Shown piece after piece: positions 21,169 through 29,974 of a stretch of DNA of 64,000 bases. The notes below the pieces were generated by a model. That model made no database searches, was not told the DNA's origin, and saw nothing but the letters and a program-made list of their open reading frames with translations. How positions within the stretch are numbered: position 1 is the first letter of the stretch; every line of letters begins with the position of its first letter. The stretch lies in the NCBI RefSeq assembly GCF_004784475.1, contig NZ_SRRT01000001.1, forward strand, positions 806,001 through 870,000, in the 5' to 3' direction. The DNA comes from Streptomyces bauhiniae (lineage in GTDB: Bacteria > Actinomycetota > Actinomycetes > Streptomycetales > Streptomycetaceae). A program made the translations under genes and the position numbers.

Positions 21169-23673
21169 ATGGACCCGAACTTTCCGGGAACCGAGGACCA
21201 CGGTCAGGCACTGAGCCGCCGTCCGCCCCGGGACCCCCTCACCGCCGACTTCGCCCCGAGCGGCCCCGTGCCCGCCCGTACCACCCGGCTGGTCTGCGGC
21301 GACTTCCTGCTCACCGTCAACCCGGTCGACGGCAGCGAGATAGAACCCTGCCCGCCGCACGAGCGCCCGGAAGCCCCCGCCAAGCGCACCCCGGCCGCCC
21401 GCGCCGAGTACGAGCGGGCCGCCCTGCCGCCCGCCCCGCCCGGACACCGGGTGGCTGCCCCAGAGTTGCTGGAGCGTCAGGAGATACGCGAGCGGCTGGT
21501 CCGGCTGCTCACCCGCGGCCGTACCGTCCGCCTCACCGGCCCCGGCGGCTCCGGCCGCACCGCCCTGCTCGACCTCGTCGCGGAGGACTGCGCCGACCTC
21601 GCCCCCGACGGCGTGGTCCGGCTGGACGGCCTGCACCGCACCCCCGAGGACCTGCTGCGCGACCTCTTCCACACCGTCTACGACGCCCCCCGCCACCGCC
21701 TCCAGCCGGACGAACTGCGCGAGACCGTCAAGGAGATCGGCGCCGTCGTCCTCATCGACGACCTGGAGTTCGGCGGCACCGCCCTCACCGACCTGCTCGA
21801 AGCCGCCCCCGAGTGCGCCTTCCTCCTCGCCGCCACCCCGGACACCCCCGCGGCCGCCGGTGACATCGAGGAGGTCGGCCTGCCCGGACTCGACCGCGCC
21901 GCCGGGGTGGAGATCCTCCAGCGGTCGGTGGGCCGGGACCTGACCGAGGAGGAGGCCGTCTGGGCCGGCGACCTCTGGTTCGAGTCCGAGGGCCTGCCGC
22001 TGCGCTTCGTCCAGGCCGGCGCCCTGCTCCGCCAGCGCGAGCAACTGCGCGCCAGCGGCGGCGTGGTGGACGAGTACGGCGTCTTCGAGGACGTACGCGG
22101 CCCCGCCGACGCGGTGCTCGACCTGCCGCTGGAGGACGAGGAGGCCGAGGAGGTGCCGCTGCCCTCCCTCGCGGAGGCCGCCGCGCCCGCCCCGCTGCTC
22201 GCCTCCCGGCTCGGCACCTCCGCCCGTGCCGCCCTGCGCTTCGCCGTCGCCCTGGACGGCGAGCTGCCGCACCCGGCGCATCTGCCGGCCCTGGTCGGCG
22301 ACACCCACGCCGACGCCGCGCTCGGCGAACTCCTCGGCTGCGGGCTCGTCTCCCCGGCCGGCCCCCGCTACCGCCTCGCGGCCGGGGTGCGCGCCCAGTT
22401 GGAGGCCGCCGGATACGACGAGGACGCCCCCGCCGAGGCCCGTGCCGCCGCCCGGCACTACGCCTGGTGGGCCGCCCACCCCTCCGTCACCCCGGAACGC
22501 GTGTGCGCGGAGGCCGCGGCGGTGCTGACCGCGCTGGAGACCGTGCTGCCCGGCACCGAACCGGCCGACGGGGGCGAGGACGAGCAGGCGACCGCCGTCC
22601 GGCTCGCCCACGCGGCCGGCGCCGCCTTCGCCGCCGGGCTGCACTGGACCGCGTGGGAACAGGCCCTGCACGCCGGGTCCGAGGCCGCCCGCCTCGCCCA
22701 GGACGTCCCGGAGCGCGCCTACTTCCACCACGAGCTGGGCATCCTCGCCCTGGTCGACGGCCAACTGGACCGCGCGCGCTCGGAGTTGGAGGTCTCGCAC
22801 GGGATGCGCACCGCGCTCTCCGACATGCGGGGCACCGTCGCGGGCCGTCGCGCGCTCGCCCTGGTCGCGGACCGCAGCGGCGATCTGCCGGGCCTGGCCG
22901 CGCTGATGGCCGCCGAGGAGCCCGCACCCGCCCGCACTGCGCCGCTCGCCCCGGTCCCGGCCGCGCTTACCCCGTCGTACGGCTACGGGCCGGAGACCGT
23001 CGTCGCCCGGCAGCCCGGCGCGGCGAAGGAGCGCACCGGGGTACGGGCCATCGCGCGGCGCAATCTGGTGGCCGCCGGGTCCGGCGCGCTGCTGGTCGCC
23101 GTACTCGGCACCGTCGTCACCCTCGGCATGACCTCCGACGAGGGCGCCGGACGCAACCCGGCGAGCAATGTGGGCGGCAACCCGACCGCGACCCAGGACC
23201 TGGACGACGGCACGCTGGGCGCCGTCCCGAAGCGCGACGAACCCACCCCGGCCGGCGTCACCACCACCCGCCCGGTCGGCCCCGGCCCGGACGGCACCCC
23301 CGGCACCTCGGACGACCCCTCGCCGTCCGCCACCACGGGCAGCCCGAGCGCCGATCCGACGGGCACGCGGGGCACCGGGGGCGGGACGAGCCCCGAGCCG
23401 TCGCACGGCGGCGGCTCCACCGGGCCCACGGGCAAGCCGACCAAGACCGGCAGGCCCACGACGTCCCCGAGCGACCCCGACGACGAGCCGACCAGCCAGG
23501 AGCCGACCGACCCGGAGACGACGCCTCCGGACGACCCCACCACACCCCCGACCACCTCGACCTCGGCCAGTGGCCCGGCCGACAGCGCCACGGCGTCCGC
23601 GCCCGCCTCCACCGAGGCCACGGAGACCACCGAGACCCCGGTGAGCGCGAGCACCGAACCGCCGGTGATCTGA
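21169..23673 (+). CDS. Membrane-anchored P-loop (STAND-like) ATPase with TPR-like region and extracellular Thr/Pro stalk
   Basis: 834 residues. After a Pro-rich N-terminus comes a Walker A loop TGPGGSGRTALLD at about 123-135 and a Walker B strand VVLIDDLEF at about 194, followed by a winged-helix-like segment (GCGLVSPAGPRYRLA). Residues about 480-570 are helical and TPR-like (AYFHHELGILALVDGQLDRA). One transmembrane helix (about 632-653, VAAGSGALLVAVLGTVVTLGM) separates this cytoplasmic part from a roughly 180-residue Thr/Ser/Pro/Asp tail that should lie outside the cell. The order NTPase, TPR, membrane helix, stalk suggests a STAND-type signalling ATPase, but the ligand and output are unknown. 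It is convergent with nucS, whose stop lies 12 bases away. Confidence 0.82.
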   Translation: MDPNFPGTEDHGQALSRRPPRDPLTADFAPSGPVPARTTRLVCGDFLLTVNPVDGSEIEPCPPHERPEAPAKRTPAARAEYERAALPPAPPGHRVAAPELLERQEIRERLVRLLTRGRTVRLTGPGGSGRTALLDLVAEDCADLAPDGVVRLDGLHRTPEDLLRDLFHTVYDAPRHRLQPDELRETVKEIGAVVLIDDLEFGGTALTDLLEAAPECAFLLAATPDTPAAAGDIEEVGLPGLDRAAGVEILQRSVGRDLTEEEAVWAGDLWFESEGLPLRFVQAGALLRQREQLRASGGVVDEYGVFEDVRGPADAVLDLPLEDEEAEEVPLPSLAEAAAPAPLLASRLGTSARAALRFAVALDGELPHPAHLPALVGDTHADAALGELLGCGLVSPAGPRYRLAAGVRAQLEAAGYDEDAPAEARAAARHYAWWAAHPSVTPERVCAEAAAVLTALETVLPGTEPADGGEDEQATAVRLAHAAGAAFAAGLHWTAWEQALHAGSEAARLAQDVPERAYFHHELGILALVDGQLDRARSELEVSHGMRTALSDMRGTVAGRRALALVADRSGDLPGLAALMAAEEPAPARTAPLAPVPAALTPSYGYGPETVVARQPGAAKERTGVRAIARRNLVAAGSGALLVAVLGTVVTLGMTSDEGAGRNPASNVGGNPTATQDLDDGTLGAVPKRDEPTPAGVTTTRPVGPGPDGTPGTSDDPSPSATTGSPSADPTGTRGTGGGTSPEPSHGGGSTGPTGKPTKTGRPTTSPSDPDDEPTSQEPTDPETTPPDDPTTPPTTSTSASGPADSATASAPASTEATETTETPVSASTEPPVI

Positions 23674-23685
23674 GGGTTCAGGGGA

Positions 23686-24357
23686 TCAGAACAGGCGGAG
23701 CTTGTCGTCCTCGATGCCGCGCATGGCGTTGTAGTCGAGGACCTGGCAGCCGATGCCCCGGTCCGTGGCCAGCACGCGGGCCTGGGGCTTGATCTCCTGG
23801 GCCGCGAACACCCCGCGCACCGGGGCGAGATGGGGATCGCGGTTGAGCAGCTCCAGATAGCGGGTGAGCTGCTCCACGCCGTCGATCTCGCCGCGCCGCT
23901 TGATCTCCACGGCGACCGTGCCGCCGTTGGCGTCCCGGCAGAGGATGTCGACCGGGCCGATCGCCGTCATGTACTCGCGGCGGATCAGGGTGTAGCCCTC
24001 GCCGAGCGTCTCGATGCGGTCGGCGAGCAGCTCCTGGAGGTGCGCTTCCACGCCGTCCTTGATCAGACCGGGGTCCACGCCCAGTTCGTGGGACGAGTCG
24101 TGGAGGACTTCCTCCATCGTGATGATCAGTTTCTCGCCCGCTTTGTTGATGACGGTCCACACGCCCGCCTCGTCACCCGTGCCCTCCTTCAGGGTGCAGG
24201 GCGGCGACATCCAGTTGAGGGGCTTGTAGGCCCGGTCGTCCGCGTGGATGGAGACGCTGCCGTCCGCCTTGACCAGGATCAGGCGGGGGGCCGAGGGCAG
24301 GTGGGCGGTGAGCCGGCCGGCGTAGTCGACCGAACACCGGGCAATGACGAGACGCAT
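23686..24357 (-). CDS. nucS: Mismatch-specific endonuclease NucS (EndoMS)
   Basis: Cleaves mismatched DNA in the non-canonical mismatch repair pathway used by actinobacteria, which lack MutS/MutL. The 223-residue chain has the N-terminal beta-rich DNA-binding domain ([20 protein letters not shown]) and the C-terminal PD-(D/E)XK nuclease core: [12 protein letters not shown] and [17 protein letters not shown], with catalytic Asp, Glu and Lys visible. The C-terminal DDKLRLF resembles the sliding-clamp-binding tail of the family. ATG 24357 is chosen from the conserved MRLVIARC start. Confidence 0.94.
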   Translation of the reverse strand: MRLVIARCSVDYAGRLTAHLPSAPRLILVKADGSVSIHADDRAYKPLNWMSPPCTLKEGTGDEAGVWTVINKAGEKLIITMEEVLHDSSHELGVDPGLIKDGVEAHLQELLADRIETLGEGYTLIRREYMTAIGPVDILCRDANGGTVAVEIKRRGEIDGVEQLTRYLELLNRDPHLAPVRGVFAAQEIKPQARVLATDRGIGCQVLDYNAMRGIEDDKLRLF

Positions 24358-24655
24358 GGTCGGCAACGCTACTCGACGCGCACCCGTGCACGCGATTCGC
24401 CCGCGTCCCACCCGGTGCCCGGCGTCCCGCCCGTCCGACGGGCCACCCCAATTGTCCCTGATAACTCTTGTTCATCCCTGGCCGATTGTGACCGCAGTAC
24501 GACCGTTCCATATACGCATTCTGCTGGTGTGGTCACCGACGGTTGCCTACCGTAGGAGCAGGGAGGCCGCGTGGGGGTACGGAGCGTCTCCGGTGTCGCG
24601 CACTCCCTTTTCTGTCCGGCAACCCCTGTCCATCGGGGGTGCGAGAGGAGAACCC

Positions 24656-25048
24656 ATGTCGCTCGACGTCTCACCGGCCCTACTGGAACAGGCCGAGCGA
24701 GGCGAGGTCGACGAAGCAGAATTCGTCGACTGCGTCCGGACCTCCCTGCCCTTTGCGTGGGAGATGATCAGCTCCCTGGTGGCCCGGCTGAAGGTGGACG
24801 GCGGACCCTTCGCCGACAACCAGACGCCCCCGCCGGACGAGCAGGCGCGCGGCCAGTTGCTGCGCGCGCTCGCCAGCGACGCCATACGCGGTGCTCTCCA
24901 GCGCCACTTCGGCGTACGTCTGGCCTTCCAGAACTGCCACCGGGTGGCGGTGTTCCCGCTGGACCCGTCGGTGGACGAGAGGCTGGCCCGCTTCACCTCG
25001 GTGCGCGCCCAGCTCCTCAACCAGTCCCCGGAGCTGCGGGACTGCTGA
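24656..25048 (+). CDS. SCO5389-family conserved protein, unknown function
   Basis: 130 residues, soluble and mostly helical, with LEQAERGEVDEAEFVDCVR at the N-terminus, a FAWEMISSLVARLK helix and RGALQRHFGVRLAFQNCHRVAVF in the middle. I recall it as a family conserved at this position in streptomycetes (SCO5389). There is no signal peptide or catalytic motif; two cysteines are present besides the C-terminal one. A strong GAGAGGAG site precedes the ATG. About 300 bases upstream carry no gene. Confidence 0.8.
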   Translation: MSLDVSPALLEQAERGEVDEAEFVDCVRTSLPFAWEMISSLVARLKVDGGPFADNQTPPPDEQARGQLLRALASDAIRGALQRHFGVRLAFQNCHRVAVFPLDPSVDERLARFTSVRAQLLNQSPELRDC

Positions 25049-25076
25049 CGCACACGTGCGACGCCGGCTCCGGCGG

Positions 25077-26105
25077 TCAGCGCAACTGGGGGAGCACCTC
25101 GGCGCCCAGGCGCCGCAGGTTCTCCTCGGTCGCGTCCAGATCGCCGGAGCCCTCGACGAGCAGAGCGAAGCGGGAGATCCCGGTCCGCTCCGCGGTGGCC
25201 GCGAGACGATCCGCGGCCAGCCGGGGCGTACCCACCGGGTGCAGCCCGCAGAGCAGTTCGGTGTAGGCGTACGGGTCGCGCATCGCGCGCGCCCGGCCGT
25301 CCACCGTCATATGGGCTTCAAGGCCCCGTTTCAGCCAGCCTGGCATGGCCTTCAGCAGTGTCTCCACTGCGTCGGAGCGGCTGTCCGCGAGCTGGCAGAC
25401 CCCGGCCGAGACATGGCCGGCCGCCGCGGTCTCCTCGGGCGAGCGGCCCGACTCGCGGGCGTGGCGCCGCCAGAGCGCCACCATCTCGGCCTTCTCCTCG
25501 TCCCCGACGTGCATCCCCAGCAGCATCGGCAGACCCCGCTCCGCCGCCAGCCGCACGCTCTTCGGCGAGGTGCACGCCACCACCACCTCCGGGCCCGGCG
25601 TCTCGGTCAGCGCGTCCGCCGGGCGCGGCACCACCGGCACCTCGCGGAACGCGTACCGCTCGCCGGAGGCGCCGACCGAGGGCTCGCGCAGCCAGCGCAG
25701 CAGCAGGTCCAGCGCCTCGGGGAAGCCCCGCTCGTACGCCCCGAGCCCGGCGCCGAACACCTCCAGGTCGACCCAGGGCCCGCCCCGGCCGACGCCCAGG
25801 GTGAACCGGCCGCCGCTGGTGACGTGCAGCAGCGCGGCCTGCTCGCCGAGGGCCACCGGGTGGACGGTGGGCAGCACGCTGACCGCGGTGCCGACCCGGA
25901 CGCGGCGGGTGCGGCCCAGCAGCAGGGCGGCCAGGGTGACGGCCGACGGACAGGTGCCGTACGGCACGAAGTGGTGCTCGGCCAGCCATACCGTGTCGAG
26001 CCCGGCCTCGTCGGCCACCTCGGCGGAGCGCACCGCCCGGTGCAGGGCCTCTCCGGCGCCCTGGCCCGGATACTGGGCCGCCAGCACAAAACTTCCTACG
26101 CGCAT
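25077..26105 (-). CDS. LLM-class (luciferase-like) flavin-dependent oxidoreductase
   Basis: 342-residue TIM-barrel flavoenzyme of the bacterial luciferase family, probably FMN- or F420-dependent. Family features are RVGSFVLAAQYPGQ at the N-terminus, the loop DTVWLAEHHF, VRVGTAVSVLPTVHPVALGEQ and GRFTLGVGRGGPW. The substrate cannot be told from sequence. ATG 26105 is the conserved start; the open frame to 26180 lacks a better one. It stands alone, convergent with the preceding gene. Confidence 0.88.
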   Translation of the reverse strand: MRVGSFVLAAQYPGQGAGEALHRAVRSAEVADEAGLDTVWLAEHHFVPYGTCPSAVTLAALLLGRTRRVRVGTAVSVLPTVHPVALGEQAALLHVTSGGRFTLGVGRGGPWVDLEVFGAGLGAYERGFPEALDLLLRWLREPSVGASGERYAFREVPVVPRPADALTETPGPEVVVACTSPKSVRLAAERGLPMLLGMHVGDEEKAEMVALWRRHARESGRSPEETAAAGHVSAGVCQLADSRSDAVETLLKAMPGWLKRGLEAHMTVDGRARAMRDPYAYTELLCGLHPVGTPRLAADRLAATAERTGISRFALLVEGSGDLDATEENLRRLGAEVLPQLR

Positions 26106-26348
26106 CGCATTTCCCGCTTCCTTGGCTCCGACCGGGAGCTCCCCCGACCGGCATAACCACATGACACGTGCCCAGGACACGGCTTCGTGGAGGGATTTGC
26201 GGATTGTCTGCAGAATGGTCGCTTCTCTGCTGGAATGGATCGGCCTGGTAGGGGACTTGTACGGGTTGGCGCCCTACGCCTACCCCCGGCCGGTGCCGCG
26301 TAGGCTGGACGCGGCCCGTGCTCCCTGTATAGCCCCAAGAGGTGTCCC

Positions 26349-26681
26349 GTGTCCCCGCGTCGCAACCGACCCAAGGCGGCAGACTCGTCCGGCCGAGGTG
26401 CCGAGGACGACCGGTCGGGCCGGTACGGCGGCTGGCAGTCCACCGAGTCCTGGCAGGGCGAGGAGTGGAACGTCCGCCATGTCGCCGGGGCGAGCGCCGA
26501 GGGCAAGACCTACCGCTGCCCCGGCTGCGACCAGGTGATCCCCTCCGGCGTCCCGCACGTGGTGGCCTGGCCGGAGCACGTGGGCGTCGACGACCGGCGG
26601 CACTGGCACAAGGCGTGCTGGAACGCACGGGACCGCCGCACCACACGGGTACGGCGGTCCGGAAACTCGCCCAGGTTCTGA
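26349..26681 (+). CDS. Small putative zinc-binding protein (often annotated ATP/GTP-binding)
   Basis: 110 residues from GTG 26349 (aagaggtg upstream). The first 30 are basic and disordered; a conserved core contains CPGCDQVI and HWHKAC, a CxxC...HxxxC layout that could bind one zinc ion. No nucleotide-binding motif is visible despite the common annotation of this family in streptomycetes. It converges with the ABC permease gene 12 bases away. Confidence 0.75.
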   Translation: MSPRRNRPKAADSSGRGAEDDRSGRYGGWQSTESWQGEEWNVRHVAGASAEGKTYRCPGCDQVIPSGVPHVVAWPEHVGVDDRRHWHKACWNARDRRTTRVRRSGNSPRF

Positions 26682-26693
26682 AGGTGCGCGGGG

Positions 26694-27548
26694 TTACACG
26701 TCCCGGCTCTCCAGCAGCGCGTACGCCCCGGCGAACGCCGCCGCGGTCACGCCCAGCATGATCCACAGCGGCTCCCAGCCCGAGGGCCCGGAGTGGCTGA
26801 GGGTGTTGTCGTAGAACACGCCCATCTGGCTCGGGATCGAGTACTCCAGCAGCGCCTGCTGCACCTTCTCCAGCGAGCCGGCGTTCATGAACAGCGCGAT
26901 CACCAGCGGGGCCAGCACCGCGCCGATCATGATGGTGATGGCGCCCGCGGAGTGCCGGATCATCGAGCCGACCAGCAGCGACAGCAGGCCGAGCAGCGCG
27001 ATGTAGAGGCTGATGCCGAGCGTGGCCTTCAGCCATTCCGCGCCGGACGGGGTCCGGGTGCCGTTGCCCTCCAGCATCGAGGTCTGGATCAGCGCCACCA
27101 GCGACACCGTCGCCAGCGTCACCACGAAGGCGACCACGAAGAACACGATCGACTTGGCCGCCAGCACCCGGCCCCGGCTCGGGCACGCGGTCATCGTCGT
27201 ACGGATCATGCCCGTGCCGTACTCGGACGCCGTGGTCAGCACACCCAGCGTCATCACGCACATCATGCCGAGCAGCAGCCCGAAGAAGCCGAGGGTCAGC
27301 GGGTTCTGGCCGTCCAGCTCACCGGCGCCCCGGACCGCGACGGCGGCCAGCAGGCCGATGCCGACCACCAGAGCCACGAACACGCCGAGCGTCCACACCG
27401 TGGAGCGCACCGACTTCATCTTCGTCCACTCCGAGGCCAGCGCGTGCCCGAGATGCGTGGGCGTGACCGGGATCGGTGAGCTGTAGCCGGACTGGAGACC
27501 GCCGGACGCCTGGGGCGCCTCGGGCATCGGGGGCTGCTGGTGGCTCAT
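26694..27548 (-). CDS. ABC-2 type transporter permease
   Basis: 284 residues with six hydrophobic helices, starting after a cytoplasmic Pro/Gln-rich N-terminus (HQQPPMPEAPQASGG). The segment ASEWTKMKSVRSTVWTLG before TM1 is typical of ABC-2 permeases with N-terminal coupling helices. The ATG overlaps the stop of the ATP-binding gene (ATGA), so the pair forms one exporter. The substrate is unknown; drug- or lipid-type export is usual for the family. Confidence 0.88.
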   Translation of the reverse strand: MSHQQPPMPEAPQASGGLQSGYSSPIPVTPTHLGHALASEWTKMKSVRSTVWTLGVFVALVVGIGLLAAVAVRGAGELDGQNPLTLGFFGLLLGMMCVMTLGVLTTASEYGTGMIRTTMTACPSRGRVLAAKSIVFFVVAFVVTLATVSLVALIQTSMLEGNGTRTPSGAEWLKATLGISLYIALLGLLSLLVGSMIRHSAGAITIMIGAVLAPLVIALFMNAGSLEKVQQALLEYSIPSQMGVFYDNTLSHSGPSGWEPLWIMLGVTAAAFAGAYALLESRDV

Positions 27549-28672
27549 CGGGGGTCCTCGGGCTTGGTCGGTTCGGCGGGCGCGGCGTACGGGTTCGGCG
27601 GCTGCGGGCCGGGAGCGGTGGGCGCCGGCGGGGCGTACGGGGCGCCCGGCTGGGGCGGCGGCGGGGCGTACCAGCCCGGCTGGCCCTGGCCCGGCACCGG
27701 CATCGGGGGCTGCACACCGGGCGGCAGCGGCTGCTGGAGCCCGGAGCGCTGGTCCACGGTGGAGCGGTAGTCGACGGCGCCCTGCGTCATCCGCATGTAC
27801 GCCTCCTCCAGCGACGCCTGGTGCGGCGACAGCTCCCACAGCCGTACGTCCGCCTCGTGCGCCAGGTCGCTGATGCGGGGGAGGGCGAGACCGGTCACCC
27901 GGAGCGCGCCGTCCAGCTCGGGCAGCACATGGCCGCCCGCCTCGGTCAGCGCCGAGGTCAGCTTCTCCCGCTGCTGCGGCTCGCTGTCCGGGGTGCGCAC
28001 GCGCGCGAAGTCGGCGGAATTGGCCGAGATGAAGTCGGTCACGCTCATGTCGGCGAGCAACTGACCCCGCCCGATCACGATCAGATGGTCGGCGGTCAGC
28101 GCCATCTCGCTCATCAGGTGCGAGGAGACGAAGACCGTACGGCCCTCCGCGGCGAGCGCCTTCATCAGATTGCGGACCCAGAGGATGCCCTCGGGGTCGA
28201 GGCCGTTGACCGGCTCGTCGAACAGCAGCACCTGCGGGTCGCCCAGCAGAGCCGCCGCGATGCCGAGGCGCTGGCCCATGCCGAGCGAGAAGCCCTTGGA
28301 GCGCTTGCGGGCCACTTCCTGCAGCCCGACGACCCCGAGCACCTCGTCCACCCGGCGGGCCGGGATGCCGGAGAGCTGGGCGAGGCTCAGCAGATGGTTG
28401 CGGGCGCTGCGGCCGCCGTGCACCGCCTTGGCGTCGAGCAGCGCGCCGACCTGACGGGGCGCGTTGGGCAGCTTGCGGTACGGGAAGCCGCCGATGGTCA
28501 CCGAGCCGGCGGTGGGGTTGTCCAGCCCGAGGATCATCCGCATGGTCGTCGACTTGCCGGAGCCGTTGGGCCCGAGGAAACCGGTCACCGCGCCGGGACG
28601 CACCTGGAAGGAGAGGTCGTGCACGGCGGTCTTGTCGCCGTACCGCTTGGTCAGGCCAACAGCCTCGATCAT
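27545..28672 (-). CDS. ABC transporter ATP-binding protein
   Basis: 375-residue ATPase for the adjoining permease. Walker A GPNGSGKSTT at about 37-46, signature-like SLGMGQRLGIA, Walker B VLLFDEPVNGLDPEG and the switch region VFVSSHLMSEM are all intact. The DrrA-like C-terminus continues into a roughly 60-residue Pro/Gly/Gln-rich tail that has no obvious role. ATG 28672 starts the conserved MIEAVGLTKRYG; a GTG three codons earlier is equally possible. Confidence 0.9.
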   Translation of the reverse strand: MIEAVGLTKRYGDKTAVHDLSFQVRPGAVTGFLGPNGSGKSTTMRMILGLDNPTAGSVTIGGFPYRKLPNAPRQVGALLDAKAVHGGRSARNHLLSLAQLSGIPARRVDEVLGVVGLQEVARKRSKGFSLGMGQRLGIAAALLGDPQVLLFDEPVNGLDPEGILWVRNLMKALAAEGRTVFVSSHLMSEMALTADHLIVIGRGQLLADMSVTDFISANSADFARVRTPDSEPQQREKLTSALTEAGGHVLPELDGALRVTGLALPRISDLAHEADVRLWELSPHQASLEEAYMRMTQGAVDYRSTVDQRSGLQQPLPPGVQPPMPVPGQGQPGWYAPPPPQPGAPYAPPAPTAPGPQPPNPYAAPAEPTKPEDPR

Positions 28673-28816
28673 GCTCCGCACCCATCGGAAGGTTCAGGAC
28701 AGCGCAGCGCGTGCCCCCGTAAGGGTTAGGAGGATAACCGGGGCTGCCCGGTTCCGCTCAAGAGAAAGTAAAGCCAAAGGGTCACGGGGCGTGTCCGAAC
28801 ACCGCCGAGAGCGGCC

Positions 28817-28850
28817 GAAGCCCCCTGCCGCGCCGGCGGCAGAGGGCTTC
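28817..28850 (-). terminator. Terminator downstream of filP
   Basis: Arms gaagccccctgccgc (28817-28831) and gcggcagagggcttc (28836-28850) form a 15-bp stem with one mismatch and a 4-base loop, 32 bases beyond the filP stop in its direction of transcription. Confidence 0.7.
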
Positions 28851-28881
28851 GCCCGCGCTCAGCGGGAACGCGCCCGAGGTG

Positions 28882-29817
28882 TTACCGGGTCTGCTGCGCC
28901 GGCACACCGCGGCCCGCCGTCTCGTCCTCCACCGGGGAGCCGGCGGCGGCGACCGCGGCACCCGTCAGCGTGGCGAGCATCTCGCGGACGTTGGTGAGCT
29001 GGGCGTTGATGCTGTCGCGGCGGTTGGTCAGCGCCGCCAGCTCCCGCTCGGACTCCGAACGGATGCGGTCCGCCTTGGCGTTGGCGTCCGCCACGATGTC
29101 CTCGGCCTGACGCTGCGCCGTCTCCACCGTCTGGCGCGCACGGCGGTCGGCGTCGGTGCGCAGCTTCTCCGCCTCCAGACGGAGCTGCTCGGCGCGGTGC
29201 TCGATCTCCGCGAGCCGCTTCTCCGCCTTCTGCTGACGCGACGCCAGGTCCCGCTCGGACTGCTCGCGGCGCTTGGCGAGATTCGTCTCGAAATCGGCGG
29301 CGGCCTGCGCGGCCTTGGCGCGGGTCTCCTCGAAGAGGGCGTCCGCCTCCTCGCGCTTGGACTGCGCGTCCTTCTGCGCGTCGGCGCGGAGCTGCGACGC
29401 CTCGCCCTTGGCCTTCTCGACGATCCGGACGCCCTCGTCCTCGGACTTCGCCTTGCGCTCGGCGGCGAACGACTCCGCGTCGTTGCGCACCTGCTGGGCG
29501 GCCGACTCGGCCAGCTCACGGTGCTGTTCGGAGGCGCGCCGGGCCTCCTCGCGCAGGTCCTTCGCCTCCTCCTCGGCAAGGCGCAGGATCTTCTCGACCC
29601 GCGCGCCCAGACCCGCGTACGACGGCTCCGCGTCGGTGATCTGGGCCTGGGCGTTCTGCGTTTCGAGGTGGAGCTCCTCGATGCGCTTCTCCAGTGCGGT
29701 GATCCGGGAGAGCGCGCTGTCACGGTCGGAGACGAGCTTGGAGATGCGTTCGTCCACCTGAGCGCGGTCGTATCCACGCCGCACTAGCTCGAAGCCGTAG
29801 GGGGAAGTGTCGCTCAT
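28882..29817 (-). CDS. filP: Intermediate-filament-like coiled-coil protein FilP
   Basis: 311 residues, almost entirely coiled coil. FilP makes intermediate-filament-like networks that stiffen hyphae and sit near growing tips with DivIVA. The DivIVA-like N-terminus YGFELVRRGYDRAQVDERI is followed by a short heptad coil, a break near DAEPSYAGLGARVE, then a long Ala/Glu/Arg rod to about residue 285. The short C-terminal tail is acidic. AGGAA precedes the ATG. It lies next to scy, the same pairing as in S. coelicolor; a 157-base gap separates them, so filP may have its own promoter. Confidence 0.93.
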   Translation of the reverse strand: MSDTSPYGFELVRRGYDRAQVDERISKLVSDRDSALSRITALEKRIEELHLETQNAQAQITDAEPSYAGLGARVEKILRLAEEEAKDLREEARRASEQHRELAESAAQQVRNDAESFAAERKAKSEDEGVRIVEKAKGEASQLRADAQKDAQSKREEADALFEETRAKAAQAAADFETNLAKRREQSERDLASRQQKAEKRLAEIEHRAEQLRLEAEKLRTDADRRARQTVETAQRQAEDIVADANAKADRIRSESERELAALTNRRDSINAQLTNVREMLATLTGAAVAAAGSPVEDETAGRGVPAQQTR

Positions 29818-29974
29818 GGGGTTCCTGTCGAATGAGACCGGTGAGGTGATAGAGGGAATCCTAGGCGCCGAAGCGGTGTGTCATCGAGCGGATACGTGTT
29901 TGGTCTGGAGAATGACACCTCTTTCGGGTGGCTGACCCCCCGAAAACTTGCCATGCCCCGTCCCGATCCCCGTA

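Noticed and set aside
20572..23406. A 944-codon minus-strand frame opposite the STAS and P-loop ATPase genes
   Set aside because: Gly/Arg-rich shadow translation without motifs; plus-strand frames have recognised domains and good ribosome-binding sites.
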